A stretch of 64,000 nt of DNA from Mactromeris polynyma (GCA_032209605.1 JASFXZ010000028.1:3854941-3918940); one strand, 5' to 3'; positions 37,042-50,385 are shown, counted from the first letter of the stretch. Translations and numbers: made by a program. Notes: a model not told the origin generated them from the letters alone.

Positions 37042-37157
37042 TTTTCCTTAGATGAAATTAATATTTTCCTTAAGACGTTCCTTTGCTAAGGGAATCCTTA
37101 AATGGCACTAATCAAAATTTTAATGTTAAGGATTTCCTTATCTTTAACTAAGGAAAA
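37042..37157. repeat. Small palindromic cluster of TAAGGA/TCCTTA motifs
   Basis: TTTTCCTTAG at 37042-37051 and its exact complement CTAAGGAAAA at 37148-37157 bracket further TTCCTTAAG, CTAAGGGAATCCTTA and TTAAGGATTTCCTTA motifs. This gives a roughly 116-bp region that could fold back on itself. It may be a tiny MITE. Confidence 0.45.
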
Positions 37158-37624
37158 GAGTATAATCGGTAAACTAAGATGTTTCGTGAACCCCCCTCCC
37201 CCCTCGATGCATGATATCCTAGAATGGGGAAGAGAGACTTTAGCTACACTGGATGTAAGCTTACAGGAGGTCAATGACAGCCATATGCATGTACTTATAG
37301 AGGGAATCACAACTCTTCTTATAATCATATTTGCTTCTTTAAACTTTCTACATTGAACTTTAGTACGAGCAGTTATTTAATCAAAAGTTCACAAATGATG
37401 TACATATTCTTCAAGAATGTTTACAAAAATTATAAATAATTAGAGACCCGCATCTTTACATTCAATTATGTGCAACCATTGTGAAACTGAAATTGAATTG
37501 GTAAAATGCCTCAGCAAGGAGTCCATATTGTTTCATAGCGAAGATCACAGCAGCTAACATATACCAGGCAATAGCAATAACATCTATCTTCACTACAGTA
37601 CTTTCAATCACATCAACATTAAAC

Positions 37625-37936
37625 AAGAAATATCTTGAAAAAAGATGGTTGGCGCAATTCGAAGGTGAAGATTTGTTGTGAAACATAAAACATGCCGAGA
37701 TGTTACGATTGCAGGTCACTCCAGATCCAAAATGGATTTCAGTAAATTCACCAAATTTCAGTGCATTTCGGTATGGTAACGTACCCTTTATCGAAAGGTT
37801 AACCAATCCGTGTCAAGGTTACAAATGTTGTTCGGTTAAAGAGAAATTGCCTTGGTGGTTAACATAAGATTTGATTGGTTTACACAACACCGATATGCAA
37901 ATAGCAAAACCATGTAAGTACGGCTGTGCCGAAAAA
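37625..37936 (+). repeat. Dispersed repeat family, copy 1
   Basis: It aligns over its whole length with 61084-61413. Shared landmarks in order: TATCTTGAAAAAAG, GGTCACTCCAGATCCAAAAT, TACCCTTTATCGAAAGGTTA, AGAGAAATTGCC, GATATGCAAATAGCAAAAC and GTACGGCTGTGCCGAAAAA. The right end carries a small CGGC-TGT-GCCG hairpin. There is no common open frame, so it is non-coding. The 58-bp array starts about 20 bp after it. Confidence 0.85.
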
Positions 37937-37957
37937 TACCATGAAGTGTAATACAAT

Positions 37958-38770
37958 TGTAGCTTGATCTTCACATGTGTACATTGTAAGATAGTCAGGA
38001 AGGGTGTGCCCAACATGTAGCTTGATCTTCACATGTGTACATTGTAAGATAGTCAGGAAGGGTGTGCCCAACATGTAGCATGATCTTCACATGTGTACAT
38101 TGTAAGATAGTCAGGAAGGGTTTGCCCAACATGTAGCTTGATCTTCACATGTGTACATTGTAAGATAGTCAGGAAGGGTGTGCCCAACATGTAGCTTGAT
38201 CTTCACATGTGTACATTGTAAGATAGTCAGGAAGGGTGTGCCCAACATGTAGCTTGATCTTCACATGTGTACATTGTAAGATAGTCAGGAAGGGTGTGCC
38301 CAACATGTAGCTTGATCTTCACATGTGTACATTGTAAGATAGTCAGGAAGGGTGTGCCCAACATGTAGCTTGATCTTCACATGTGTACATTGTAAGACAG
38401 TCAGGAAGGGTGTGCCCAACATGTAGCTTGATCTTCACATGTGTACATTGTAAGATAGTCAGGAAGGGTGTGCCCAACATGTAGCATGATCTTCACATGT
38501 GTACATTGTAAGATAGTCAGGAAGGGTGTGCCCAACATGTAGCTTGATCTTCACATGTGTACATTGTAAGATAGTCAGGAAGGGTGTGCCCAACATGTAG
38601 CATGATCTTCACATGTGTACATTGTAAGATAGTCAGGAAGGGTTTGCCCAACATGTAGCTTGATCTTCACATGTGTACATTGTAAGACAGTCAGGAAGGG
38701 TGTGCCCAACATGTAGCTTGATCTTCACATGTGTACATTGTAAGATAGTCAGGAAGGGTTTGCCCAACTT
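37958..38770. repeat. Minisatellite array, second 58-bp unit, 14 copies
   Basis: The unit runs TGTAGCTTGATCTTCACATG, then TGTACATTGTAAGATAGTCA, then GGAAGGGTGTGCCCAACA. Variants are AGCATGATC, GGTTTGCCC and AAGACAGTC. It begins almost immediately after the dispersed repeat at 37625-37936, whose other copy has no such array next to it. Confidence 0.95.
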
Positions 38771-38840
38771 GTGGTTTAACTCAATACTACGAATCAGCTT
38801 CATTAAAACAAAGCTACACAAAGATAATGCATCTGTTAAG

Positions 38841-38916
38841 TAAAGTGCATCTAATTAAGGGACATTCTAATTCAATCTTAAAGTGCATCTAATTAAGGGA
38901 CATTCTAATTCAATCT
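38841..38916. repeat. Tandem duplication, 38 bp x 2
   Basis: Two exact copies of TAAAGTGCATCTAATTAAGG followed by GACATTCTAATTCAATCT. Confidence 0.95.
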
Positions 38917-41900
38917 TAATGGTGAGCACACATTTCTCAGATTTTATCAGAAATTATCAGCACCATCAGAATCTCTTTATTCAATCATTGTAAATACATT
39001 CCAATATAAAACCGACAATATATGCTAAGTGGTTATATAGATATTAAACTTCAATCAATTGCGTGGATATCACAATCTCTGAATCAAAGGATTGAACACC
39101 AGACCTATATTGCTTGTTTAAGGTTTCGAGTTCTCCTACTGAGTTTTAACCGGAAAAGTGAGACAGGCCAAAGGAAAACAAGTTACGGTCAATCTTGGAA
39201 AATATATCCACATATCTCTGCAGAAAAAATCACTCATCAAATAATATTCATTAAATGTAAGATGAAAAAACGTGTCTTCAGATTATCTCATAACTCATAA
39301 CCTTTAAACATCAAAGTTAGATATGTACAAAATATAGCAGTTAGACCAACCATTTAAATATCAACATTAACGAGGTATGAATACTTTCTTTGAAGACACA
39401 TTATTTATTCTTTTATTAGTAAGATTAACCTCCTGTATGACAGATATCTGAATATTTAAATATTCTGTGATAAGTTGACACTCATAAACAGACCCATTAG
39501 TAGGTTGAGAGACAACTCGCTATGTTTTATAGCAAGTACACTAAAATGATCTAATTAAAACAATTATCCTCATTAGAAGATAAATTATACCAAATGTGTA
39601 AGTTTTATGTAATATGACTAATTTCAATGATATGTACTGAAAACAAAGCATTATTTACACATAGTTGACTGTGTTTATATATACGTATTTCCCAAACTAC
39701 AATAAGAACATCAACAACAATAGAGATGATGATGATTATGTCACCTACATGTATGGCATGTGATGAGACTGATGACATTTCAACAAAAATAATGATTATA
39801 ATTAAGTTGGAAATTGATAAATGAAAGTTTATGTGGGTCGAAATGTGAAAATTGAAATGTTACGTGCATAAAATAAAGTTTACATGTACAAATATTTAGT
39901 AAACAAAACCCACCTTTCTCCCATTCCAACAGCATTCTTTCTGTTTATAAGACCATTTCATCATGGTAATATGGTTTTCCTTCAATAAAATCCAACTCAG
40001 AATATCCCATATAAGCTGACCCCTACATGGGGCCCTTCACCGTATCAACATCCCCTGAAGAGCTCCTCCATTCAGCATACAGTTCATAAGTGAGTTATTT
40101 CATTCATATCGTTATCCAATAATCCAGTATTTTACAAAAATATGGCAATTTAAATCATCAATACACAAAACTGTGTTTTTTATACAGTATTTCCAGGTGA
40201 TATAAGCACCAACATTAGCATTAAATCACTGCTGAAACAAGAGTCATTCAGTTTAATGGTAATTCATCCAACATTTGATTGTCCTGTTTTTCTTACACGT
40301 TGAATGAAGGACATCCAGAACACTTCCCACAGTTGAGACAATTTTCCCACATTATTCACATGTAATTTGTCCATAAATGTCTCTTGTGTAATCAACTGAG
40401 AGTATAAAAAATATATCATACATTTTGTGATAATTTTTTTGGGTAAAATTTAACAAGATATTTTGTTGTGTTTTTCTCCTTATTTAGAGACAGCTAGGTC
40501 ACAATTTTAACTCTAAGTTAAAAGTATATAAAAGAAATGAAAATTCCTACTCAAAATATTAATGGAAGAGTCTCAGCATTTAAATCCAATCCTACAGCAC
40601 CTACGTTAATGAGTTGAAAACATTGGCGGATATATAGACAGAGCAAATTGGCAGATATATAGACAGAACAGATTATAAACACTGACTGACCACTCATTAA
40701 TTACCATCCTCCAGAGAGCCACAAACCTGATTACCAGTTCCCCACAGTCTCTCCGTATCAGCATTAAACAAACTCCCTACAGACCAAGGAGCCAGGAATT
40801 ATCTACATTGCAGACATTGAAGGTCCCATAGAGATGGGATTACAGACATTTGCAGGAGTTTGTTTAACACCCCATGTAATGTAAAAATTGAGCAGATAAG
40901 TTTATCTCATTGAAGCCTGGAGTACAGTAACACCCACCTGATATAATGTTTGCAGAGACAGTTAAACACCATGCATACAGACAACTCAGTGTTCACCAGA
41001 ATATCAGAAATTCATGGAAAATCTTACACTCCGGTCTCTTAATTTCCAATCACACTAGAAAGTGAAAAATCTAATGAAAAATCCACAAAATGAATGCACC
41101 AGCAGAGCCATATAATATCCAAGTTTTCCAATCCTCACAATTTTCTTAATCCAGCAAGCAAGGTTTGTAGAGGCTTGTAATTAAACTTGACAAGTAATTC
41201 CGCCACCCTATCCATTTATCCATTTTGCACTGATATAACTACAACCACTGTACAATGTATCGCTGAGACATTTCACAAAACATGTGTACGCAAGACAGCT
41301 AGTAGTATGTATGACAGCTATCTGCCGAGACTCGGAGGACAATACAAGCCAATGTCTTTTTTTCGCATTAAATACGAACAATATCATAACACAAAGTAGA
41401 AGCCTTTGTCGATAATAACAAATACAATAGCCAATCAGCCGGAACACTACCATAGATTAACTATTTCGGTATTTCAGTATACGATTAGTTAAACAAATAA
41501 CTATGAATGTGTAAAATAATTAAGATCCGAGTTATTGGGGATAATTCAAGCATTCCAGCATGGGGGTTAAAAATTGTAAAAACTCAGGTTGAAAGAAAAA
41601 TAATTTGTTAAGTATTTTAATGGTTAACTTATCAATAGTAGATCTGTGTTCATTCTTGAACAAAAAAGCAATTTATCTGTAATAAGATAAAACTATTTGT
41701 CAAAAGAGTTTAAGATTAAAATAATCACACAGGTTTAAATCAACTTTGACAATATAACTGTGGAGAGACTCTAGTTTAACTATCTCTTGATTGATGAACT
41801 TACAGCTACTTCAGTGATACCAGCAGTCATTTTCACACAAAAGATGTTTCAATCTAAATGTGAAGAGTAGATGGAAAGCAAATAAAAAACAGATTATTTT

Positions 41901-42290
41901 CAAATATATATGTAAAAATTGGGACAATCATAAAAATCCATAATAGTTATACAATAAATCTAGAGAAATAAATTGTCCCACCTTGTCCTTGATTTTAGTA
42001 GATAATGACACATAAACACTTTCATAAACATGGAAATCTTCACTTAATGTGTCAATTTGTAAGCAACACAACTAATTACCTGCAAGTCATATATCTTATA
42101 TCTTGAAATGGAGCCATGAAAACTTGAACCTTGCCTCAATGCATGATTTATGTACAGAACTTTCACCCATGGAGATATTACAGAAAGTTAGAAAGACTGA
42201 CACATGCCTGATGAATTACACTTATATAATTATATAATTATGATATTTTTGAGAATTATTCAAAAAAATAAAATTCTTTAAAATCTTTAT
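38917..42290. other. 3.4 kb of AT-rich non-coding DNA
   Basis: No recognised gene. A short duplication (GGATATATAGACAGAGCAAA / AGATATATAGACAGAACAGA) lies at about 40627-40674. Short open frames on both strands have no recognisable content. Confidence 0.5.
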
Positions 42291-43293
42291 ACATTCAGTC
42301 CTGTATATATTACTGGTACATACAGACCTGTATATATTACTGGTACATTCAGACCTGTATATATTACTGGTACATTCAGACCTGTATATATTACTGGTAC
42401 ATACAGACCTGTATATATTACTGGTACATTCAGACCTGTATATATTACTGGTACATTCAGACCTGTATATATTACTGGTACATACAGACCTGAATATATT
42501 ACTGGTACATACATACCTGTATATATTACTGGTACATACAGACCTGTATATATTACTGGTACATTCAGACCTGTATATATTACTGGTACATACAGACCTG
42601 TATATATTACTGGTACATACAGACCTGTATATATTACTGGTACATACACACCTGTATATAGTACTGGTACATACACACCTGTATATATTACTGGTACATT
42701 CAGACCTGTATATATTACTGGTACATACAGACCTGTATATATTACTGGTACATTCAGACCTGTATATATTACTGGTACATACAGACCTGTATATATTACT
42801 GGTACATTCAGACCTGTATATATTACTGGTACATACAGACCTGTATATATTACTGGTACATTCAGACCTGTATATATTACTGGTACATACAGACCTGTAT
42901 ATATTACTGGTACATTCAGACCTGTATATATTACTGGTACATACAGACCTGTATATATTACTGGTACATTCAGACCTGTATATATTACTGGTACATTCAG
43001 ACCTGTATATATTACTGGTACATTCAGACCTGTATATATTACTGGTACATTCAGACCTGTATATATTACTGGTACATACAGACCTGTATATATTACTGGT
43101 ACATTCAGACCTGTATATATTACTGGTACATTCAGACCTGTATATATTACTGGTACATTCAGACCTGTATATATTACTGGTACATTCAGACCTGTATATA
43201 TTACTGGTACATACAGACCTGTATATATTACTGGTACATACAGACCTGTATATATTACTGGTACATTCAGACCTGTATATATTACTGGTACAT
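42291..43293. repeat. Minisatellite array, 27-bp unit, 37 copies
   Basis: The unit runs ACATTCAGACCTGTATATAT, then TACTGGT. ACATTCAG and ACATACAG units alternate in long stretches, so the effective repeat is often 54 bp. Minus-strand open frames reflect the unit length of 27. Confidence 0.95.
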
Positions 43294-43628
43294 AATTTCT
43301 GTTTTCACCATATTTGAAGCAGACTCAGAAGGCTTAGAAATACAATACATAAAATATGTCCAAAAAACCTAAGAACATTCATAAACAGTTCATTGATTAT
43401 GTCTACACTTCACATTGCCATATGTATATCCAAGTCCACAATGACAATATCAGAAGTTCAGATCTATCCAAATCCAGCTTTTTATGTCTAAACTGTGCAA
43501 ACAACTTGATGGAACTATCATTTTACAATTAGGTATCACAAAAAGAATTTGTCTATACAGAGACCAGGTGTTGACTTTATTGTTATATTTGATTGATCGT
43601 TGATCATGAGATGAAAAATTACACGAAA

Positions 43629-43695
43629 CTCCAATGTAATTAAGCTACAAATATATGTGACTCCAATGTACCAGGTAAGCTACAAATATATGTGA
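43629..43695. repeat. Short tandem duplication, about 33 bp x 2
   Basis: CTCCAATGTA... AAGCTACAAATATATGTGA occurs twice in a row with a small difference between the copies (ATTAAGC against CCAGGTAAGC). Confidence 0.85.
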
Positions 43696-44018
43696 CAATC
43701 CTCATGTTTCTTTGACTATTAATTGCAGTATCTGTTTTTGTACAAAGGTACATTATTATTAAGTACTAGGAAACGTATTTGAATAGTAAGTTTAACCCAT
43801 ATTGCCTATCTGTGACTTCATTATGTTTCAGCCATAATACAAAAAATGTGAAAGAATCTATGTAAAATGTATTACACAACCAGACTCATATTATGTATTT
43901 TAAAATAGAATACTAATTTTCTGAGCTATCAATCTTGCACTGTGTCGTAGAGCAGGAACAAAAATATTTTCCTAAAATGAGAAAGTTGAAGTATTTGAAA
44001 TAATACATCATATTTATT

Positions 44019-46110
44019 GATAATACAATTCTCTTCATGCTATAATGGATAAATCAACCCAAAGAATCATGCCACATTGCAGTATGATAATACAATTCTC
44101 TTCATGCTATAATGGATAAATCAACCCAAAGAATCATGCCACATTGCAGTATGATAATACAATTCTCTTCATGCTATAATGGATAAATCAACCCAGAGAA
44201 TCATGCCACATTGCAGTATGATAACACAATTCTCTTCATGCTATAATGGATAAATCAACCCAAAGAATCATGCCACATTGCAGTATGATAATACAATTCT
44301 CTTCATGCTATAATGGATAAATCAACCCAGAGAATCATGCCACATTGCAGTATGATAACACAATTCTCTTCATGCTATAATGGATAAATCAACCCAAAGA
44401 ATCATGCCACATTGCAGTATGATAATACAATTCTCTTCATGCTATAATGGATAAATCAACCCAAAGAATCATGCCACATTGCAGTATGATAATACAATTC
44501 TCTTCATGCTATAATGGATAAATCAACCCAAAGAATCATGCCACATTGCAGTATGATAACACAATTCTCTTCATGCTATAATGGATAAATCAACCCAAAG
44601 AATCATGCCACATTGCAGTATGATAATACAATTCTCTTCATGCTATAATGGATAAATCAACCCAAAGAATCATGCCACATTGCAGTATGATAACACAATT
44701 CTCTTCATGCTATAATGGATAAATCAACCCAAAGAATCATGCCACATTGCAGTATGATAATACAATTCTCTTCATGCTATAATGGATAAATCAACCCAAA
44801 GAATCATGCCACATTGCAGTATGATAATACAATTCTCTTCATGCTATAATGGATAAATCAACCCAAAGAATCATGCCACATTGCAGTATGATAATACAAT
44901 TCTCTTCATGCTATAATGGATAAATCAACCCAAAGAATCATGCCACATTGCAGTATGATAATACAATTCTCTTCATGCTATAATGGATAAATCAACCCAA
45001 AGAATCATGCCACATTGCAGTATGATAATACAATTCTCTTCATGCTATAATGGATAAATCAACCCAAAGAATCATGCCACATTGCAGTATGATAATACAA
45101 TTCTCTTCATGCTATAATGGATAAATCAACCCAGAGAATCATGCCACATTGCAGTATGATAACACAATTCTCTTCATGCTATAATGGATAAATCAACCCA
45201 AAGAATCATGCCACATTGCAGTATGATAATACAATTCTCTTCATGCTATAATGGATAAATCAACCCAAAGAATCATGCCACATTGCAGTATGATAATACA
45301 ATTCTCTTCATGCTATAATGGATAAATCAACCCAAAGAATCATGCCACATTGCAGTATGATAATACAATTCTCTTCATGCTATAATGGATAAATCAACCC
45401 AAAGAATCATGCCACATTGCAGTATGATAATACAATTCTCTTCATGCTATAATGGATAAATCAACCCAGAGAATCATGCCACATTGCAGTATGATAACAC
45501 AATTCTCTTCATGCTATAATGGATAAATCAACCCAAAGAATCATGCCACATTGCAGTATGATAATACAATTCTCTTCATGCTATAATGGATAAATCAACC
45601 CAAAGAATCATGCCACATTGCAGTATGATAATACAATTCTCTTCATGCTATAATGGATAAATCAACCCAAAGAGAATCATGCCACATTGCAGTATGATAA
45701 CACAATTCTCTTCATGCTATAATGGATAAATCAACCCAGAGAATCATGCCACATTGCAGTATGATAACACAATTCTCTTCATGCTATAATGGATAAATCA
45801 ACCCAAAGAATCATGCCACATTGCAGTATGATAACACAATTCTCTTCATGCTATAATGGATAAATCAACCCAGAGAATCATGCCACATTGCAGTATGATA
45901 ACACAATTCTCTTCATGCTATAATGGATAAATCAACCCAAAGAATCATGCCACATTGCAGTATGATAACACAATTCTCTTCATGCTATAATGGATAAATC
46001 AACCCAAAGAATCATGCCACATTGCAGTATGATAACACAATTCTCTTCATGCTATAATGGATAAATCAACCCAAAGAGAATCATGCCACATTGCAGTATG
46101 ATAACACAAT
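44019..46110. repeat. Minisatellite array, 67-bp unit, 31 copies
   Basis: The unit runs GATAATACAATTCTCTTCAT, then GCTATAATGGATAAATCAAC, CCAAAGAATCATGCCACATT and GCAGTAT. Variation is very low: AATACA or AACACA, CCAAAG or CCAGAG, and two units with CCAAAGAG (+2 bp). The AACACA and CCAGAG variants are often linked and recur in patches. Confidence 0.97.
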
Positions 46111-47221
46111 ATGATAAAACACATTAATACTGATATTTTATATACTATAATCTGCAGTATCAAACATGAATTGCATCGAACGTAATGAAGCTCAGATAGC
46201 TGAATGGAATCTAGATAGATTGATTTCCCACCCATAGCTGTCATACGGCTTCGGTAGTCTTTTATTATTTATCTACACTATGCTTTCATATACCATCCAA
46301 ACACCATGCTAATGCATCAGGTTTTACTCAAATACCAACATCCTAAGGTTTATATCTATCAATAAATTCAACTTAGACAACAATTTCCACCAAAATTACC
46401 CAATAGAAATCAAATCTGATAAGATTTATACATCAAATTCTCACCTGCTATGAAAGATTGTATATTATTACCCCGCCCATTATAAAAAAATTCTTATTGC
46501 ACAACTGTGAGACAATACTCACATCAATTACATGAATTAAAATATACCATTCCCATTTGTTTCTTAAATTTATTGTCAGCGACATGAAAATATATTTCAA
46601 TTTAACTTAATTCACAATTAAAAATTATGAATGGAACAGACAAGAGTTAGAACTCATATCCTGGTAACGTTATATTACGTGATCTGATGACTCAACTGGC
46701 CTTACCCCCTGCCCCACAGGACAGTATATATGTGCTTCCCACAAAACTTAAACCTTCGGATTTGTCTTACACAAACTAATTTCATCATTTGGAACTCGGA
46801 CTTGGATATATACATACAGTGAATATATGAACATCTCCCTGTATGACTGAAGTATATATCAAGGTATAATATGACTTCCCTAAGGTAACAAAACCACCTG
46901 TTTTATCTACCATAGCACAGATTTTATACACAGTGACTGTAGAACACAGATGTACTATAGAGAAACCCAATCCAGTAGCATCAAGATTAAGTTACTATCT
47001 GAATCTATAATCTTATCATTAATTACTTGGTAGGTTAGAGTATAAGATGATCAGAGATCTTAGCGTATCTCACATACAGAAGGGCAAGTTTGAAACCCAA
47101 CAGCTCATCTTGTATGACAAACAAATCACAATTTTTTATTACAGACTGTTCCAAAGTTATGATGGACTAAATCAGTTCATGTGCACAATTATAGGGATAG
47201 ATAAACAACTGTACCAGCCGA
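46111..47221. other. AT-rich non-coding DNA
   Basis: No coding or RNA signal recognised. Confidence 0.5.
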
Positions 47222-47665
47222 GCGTTCAGTTACGGCTAACAGAAGTCGCTCACAGATCACGTCGCTAACAATTAAGTGTATTGAGATGCCTCAATATAGA
47301 AAATGTAATTTACTTATACGACAGTAAAACCAGCCCTGCGTTTTGTAACGTTTTGCAATTTGGTTCTCCGTGTGCAGTCAATGTAATACGGTGGGCCAGG
47401 GATACAAAACAAAATGTGAGCGACTGTTAGCCATAACTGAATGCAGTTTTTGGCTCACAAATTTGCTTGCTACCTCGGAGTTGCGTTAGCGAGTGGACGT
47501 ACAGTGCGCGCACACTCTGCCAAACAATGCGTTCAGTAGCAAAATGTGTGCACAGTTTCGTAACATGAGCGACTGTTAGCCTTTACTGAACGCAGGGCAG
47601 TATAGTACACTATACACGCGACTGTTAGCCTTTACTGAACGCAGGGCAGTATAGTACACTATACA
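47222..47665. mobile_element. CpG-rich inverted-repeat (foldback-like) element
   Basis: A conserved block appears five times in two orientations: inverted at 47222-47253 (GCGTTCAGTTACGGCTAAC... GTCGCTCAC), direct at 47416-47444 (GTGAGCGACTGTTAGCC...), partial inverted at about 47529-47540 (GCGTTCAGTAGC), direct at 47565-47593, and direct again at 47618-47642. The last two form a 49-bp tandem duplication (47569-47665) that also contains GGCAGTATAGTACACTATAC. The interior is CpG-rich, including a GTGCGCGCAC stretch. It is non-coding. This fits a foldback or MITE-like element whose right end was duplicated. No target-site duplication seen. Confidence 0.55.
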
Positions 47666-48014
47666 TTTGGCTATTATAACCCTTGTTTTCAAATCACATA
47701 CTTTAAAGTTTCAATGAGAGGAACATCCATTGCATGTGATAGCACAGTGTCTGTATAAGCCTCAGGATGTGGACAAAGGTTCCCATTCTCGTTACCATGA
47801 TAATGTCTTAATTAGTTACCCCTAGAGCTACCAGCTACATCAATGCTTCAAACAATTAGATATTTTTATCTTCCATCAACCCATACAACTGTTTCTATCA
47901 TCATCAACACATTATAATACTTCTATCGATGAAAAACTATAATGAGATACAAGCCTTAATGATTCTTCTTGATTTGTATTTTGTCATCATATACTAATAC
48001 ACCTGTAGTAATGG
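47666..48014. other. Non-coding spacer
   Basis: Nothing recognised. Confidence 0.5.
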
Positions 48015-48114
48015 TTACGGATATTTGAATGAATAGATCGTATCATTACAGAACATGTTGCCTATCCACATTATAATAATACACATGAATATCTGGCAGA
48101 CTTTGAGTACTTCA

Positions 48115-48320
48115 CAATACTCAGGCATTTTTAAATGTTCCATACAGAATTTGTGAGCAAATGACAAATACTCAAATTTATTTTCTTCCTGTAGTAATGG
48201 ACTCATTAGAGTTAATTGGCAGGATGAGGAATCCTGGGAAAATAGCCGCAGCTGTAACTTTAACATCATTGTCATCTCTTCATGCAGATTTTGAGCTTTC
48301 ATGAAATGAACGTCATTCAC
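48115..48320 (-). CDS. Candidate coding exon, unrecognised
   Basis: A minus-strand segment preceded by TTCCCTGCTTAG, a fair acceptor just above 48320, opens in frame with GTG AAT GAC. It encodes protein-like sequence (VNDVHFMKAQNLHEEMTMML, then a mixed polar and hydrophobic stretch ending HLKMPEYCEVLK). Possible donors are GTACTC or GTCTGC near its end. The amphipathic, helix-rich pattern suggests a real exon, possibly of another minus-strand gene. No family recognised; the end is a guess. Confidence 0.28.
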
Positions 48321-50116
48321 CTAAGCAGGGAATCACTGAGACAGATCACAAAGTAGGCAAGAACTTTCACTTTAAACTGTTTGATACAATTCTGGTCTGA
48401 TCAAGAAAAAAAATTCCACACTTTGTCAAGTTAGTGTAAAAGCTTTTCCAAACAGAGGAACAAAGTAAGTCAGTGCTAAAATAAACTCCAATCCTACCTA
48501 AGTTTATAAAAACATACTTCGGTACTTCCACAAAGAAATTACATCTTACATTGTAAATATATACACAAATATGCAAAGAATTGGTTTCTTTACTAAAACA
48601 TTAATATTTCCCAATATCTATTTGCAAAGATCAATATTTAAACTAACTTTTACTACAAACAAAAAATAAAGCCAAGAATTATACCCTGGTAGTTGACATA
48701 TAAATAATTTGTACTGAATTGATTGTAAAGCCTCAGGATTTTGAAATTGTATCAAATAATTAATATTAAGCTTACAATGTCAATGACATCAATCAAAGAT
48801 CAGACACATTTTGGAGACCATACAAACTGCATTTGGTAACAACGGAATACATGTTTACATCACTCCATCTATTGTATTCAATTGAACAAAATATCACATG
48901 TCAGTGAAAAATATAACGGTAAATCAAATGATTAAATTTGCGTTGAAGTGCAATAATTCAATTTAAATTCCTAAAATGGTAAAATTTGATACCTCCATGA
49001 AATTAACTCACTTGAATTATTCTAGTTTTAAACCTGGCAACATATCATAACATGAAATATATTTACATTCAAATCTCTTACTGCAGTTACTGTGGTTACT
49101 AAGAGCACATTGTGGTAAATATTTTTAAATAATCATGAAACGCTTTCACTCAACATGACTATCAAGCCAAACTGTAATGAATTGTTCATAGATTAGAAAT
49201 GAGACAATTCAAGCACTACTAACACTATAAAACATCAACACAGATAATCCATATATTACAGGTTTCAGAATGAATGCACAGTGATACTATAGTTCCCATA
49301 TTGCCAAATCCAGAGATCACAACAAACTTTGTGCAGCCAAATATACTCATGAGGCTCAAATTATTACTTAATTTACTTTCTAAATAATAAATTTCTGGTT
49401 AATTGCTTTCATAATACTATCTTAAACAAAAACACATATTTTATAATTATATTTACAATCAATATAAATTGTCACTAATCCTAGTAAAAACACTGTACAT
49501 ATTGCCTGTTTGTTGCAAATGATTGTCACAATGTGAAATGTTTAATACATAGATATTTGTCTCTAACCCATGTCAACAGTGTTATCATAAATGACATGGT
49601 AGAGAGTAGCTTAGTCTACTGTCACAGCTTATGGTCAAATCTTGTTGTCAGATCTTGCCGCAATATACCAATAGTACGTATAGTTTGTTTTACATCACAA
49701 ATCAGTATTTATGTACTTTGTCAAGCTGACAGTTTTGTTACAAGTGCAGTGTTATCTAAGATAGACAGCTACTGTTGGTTTTTCTGCTTTCACATGTGTA
49801 TCTGATGCATGGGTTCATATCATGTAACTGATCATATTCACTTTCATGACCAAATAAAAACACAAGTACTGCAGTTGGGTGGGTACATAAAGTTGTCTGT
49901 GGTTGACCTTATTGTAACTGGACACCCAGACTATAAAGGTTATCTTATCTACTGAAGTGATAGTAATCTTGACACCATGTTACCCCTAATGTAATCCCAC
50001 CTCTCATCTAAAAAAATCTCCTTTACCCACACTACAAGTTATGTTTAAGCATGATGACAAAGTTAAGCTTTTTAGGAAACCAAATCAAATGAAACCTTTA
50101 ACATTTTACTTGAGCT
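48321..50116. other. AT-rich non-coding DNA
   Basis: Short open frames only (for example 49533-49805 plus), without recognisable content. Confidence 0.5.
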
Positions 50117-50370
50117 TAGCTACACATAACCAGAGTGCGGGCCACATTGAGGTAAGCTACACATAACCAGAGTGCGGGCCACATTGAGGTAAGCTACACA
50201 TAACCAGAGTGCAGGCCACATTGAGGTAAGCTACACATAACCAGAGTGCGGGCCACATTGAGGTAAGCTACACATAACCAGAGTGCGGGCCACATTGAGG
50301 TAAGCTACACATAACCAGAGTGCGGGCCACATTGAGGTATTAGCTACACATAACCAGAGTGCGGGCAACA
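50117..50370. repeat. Tandem repeat, 37-bp unit, about 7 copies
   Basis: The unit runs TAGCTACACATAACCAGAGT, then GCGGGCCACATTGAGGT (AAGCTACAC in most copies). The last copy is diverged (GGGCAACAATGACC). Confidence 0.93.
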
Positions 50371-50385
50371 ATGACCGTGACATTG

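Noticed and set aside
37102..37356. 84-codon plus-strand frame with a PPPPS motif
   Set aside because: It overlaps the TCCTTA palindrome cluster and has no recognisable family. An antisense frame of similar length exists.
44019..46110. CRISPR-like regular repeats
   Set aside because: Repeats follow each other directly without unique spacers, and the sequence context is animal. These are minisatellites.
46621..46700. Possible tRNA gene
   Set aside because: A faint GTTAGAACTC resemblance to a B box was seen, but no cloverleaf could be drawn by hand.
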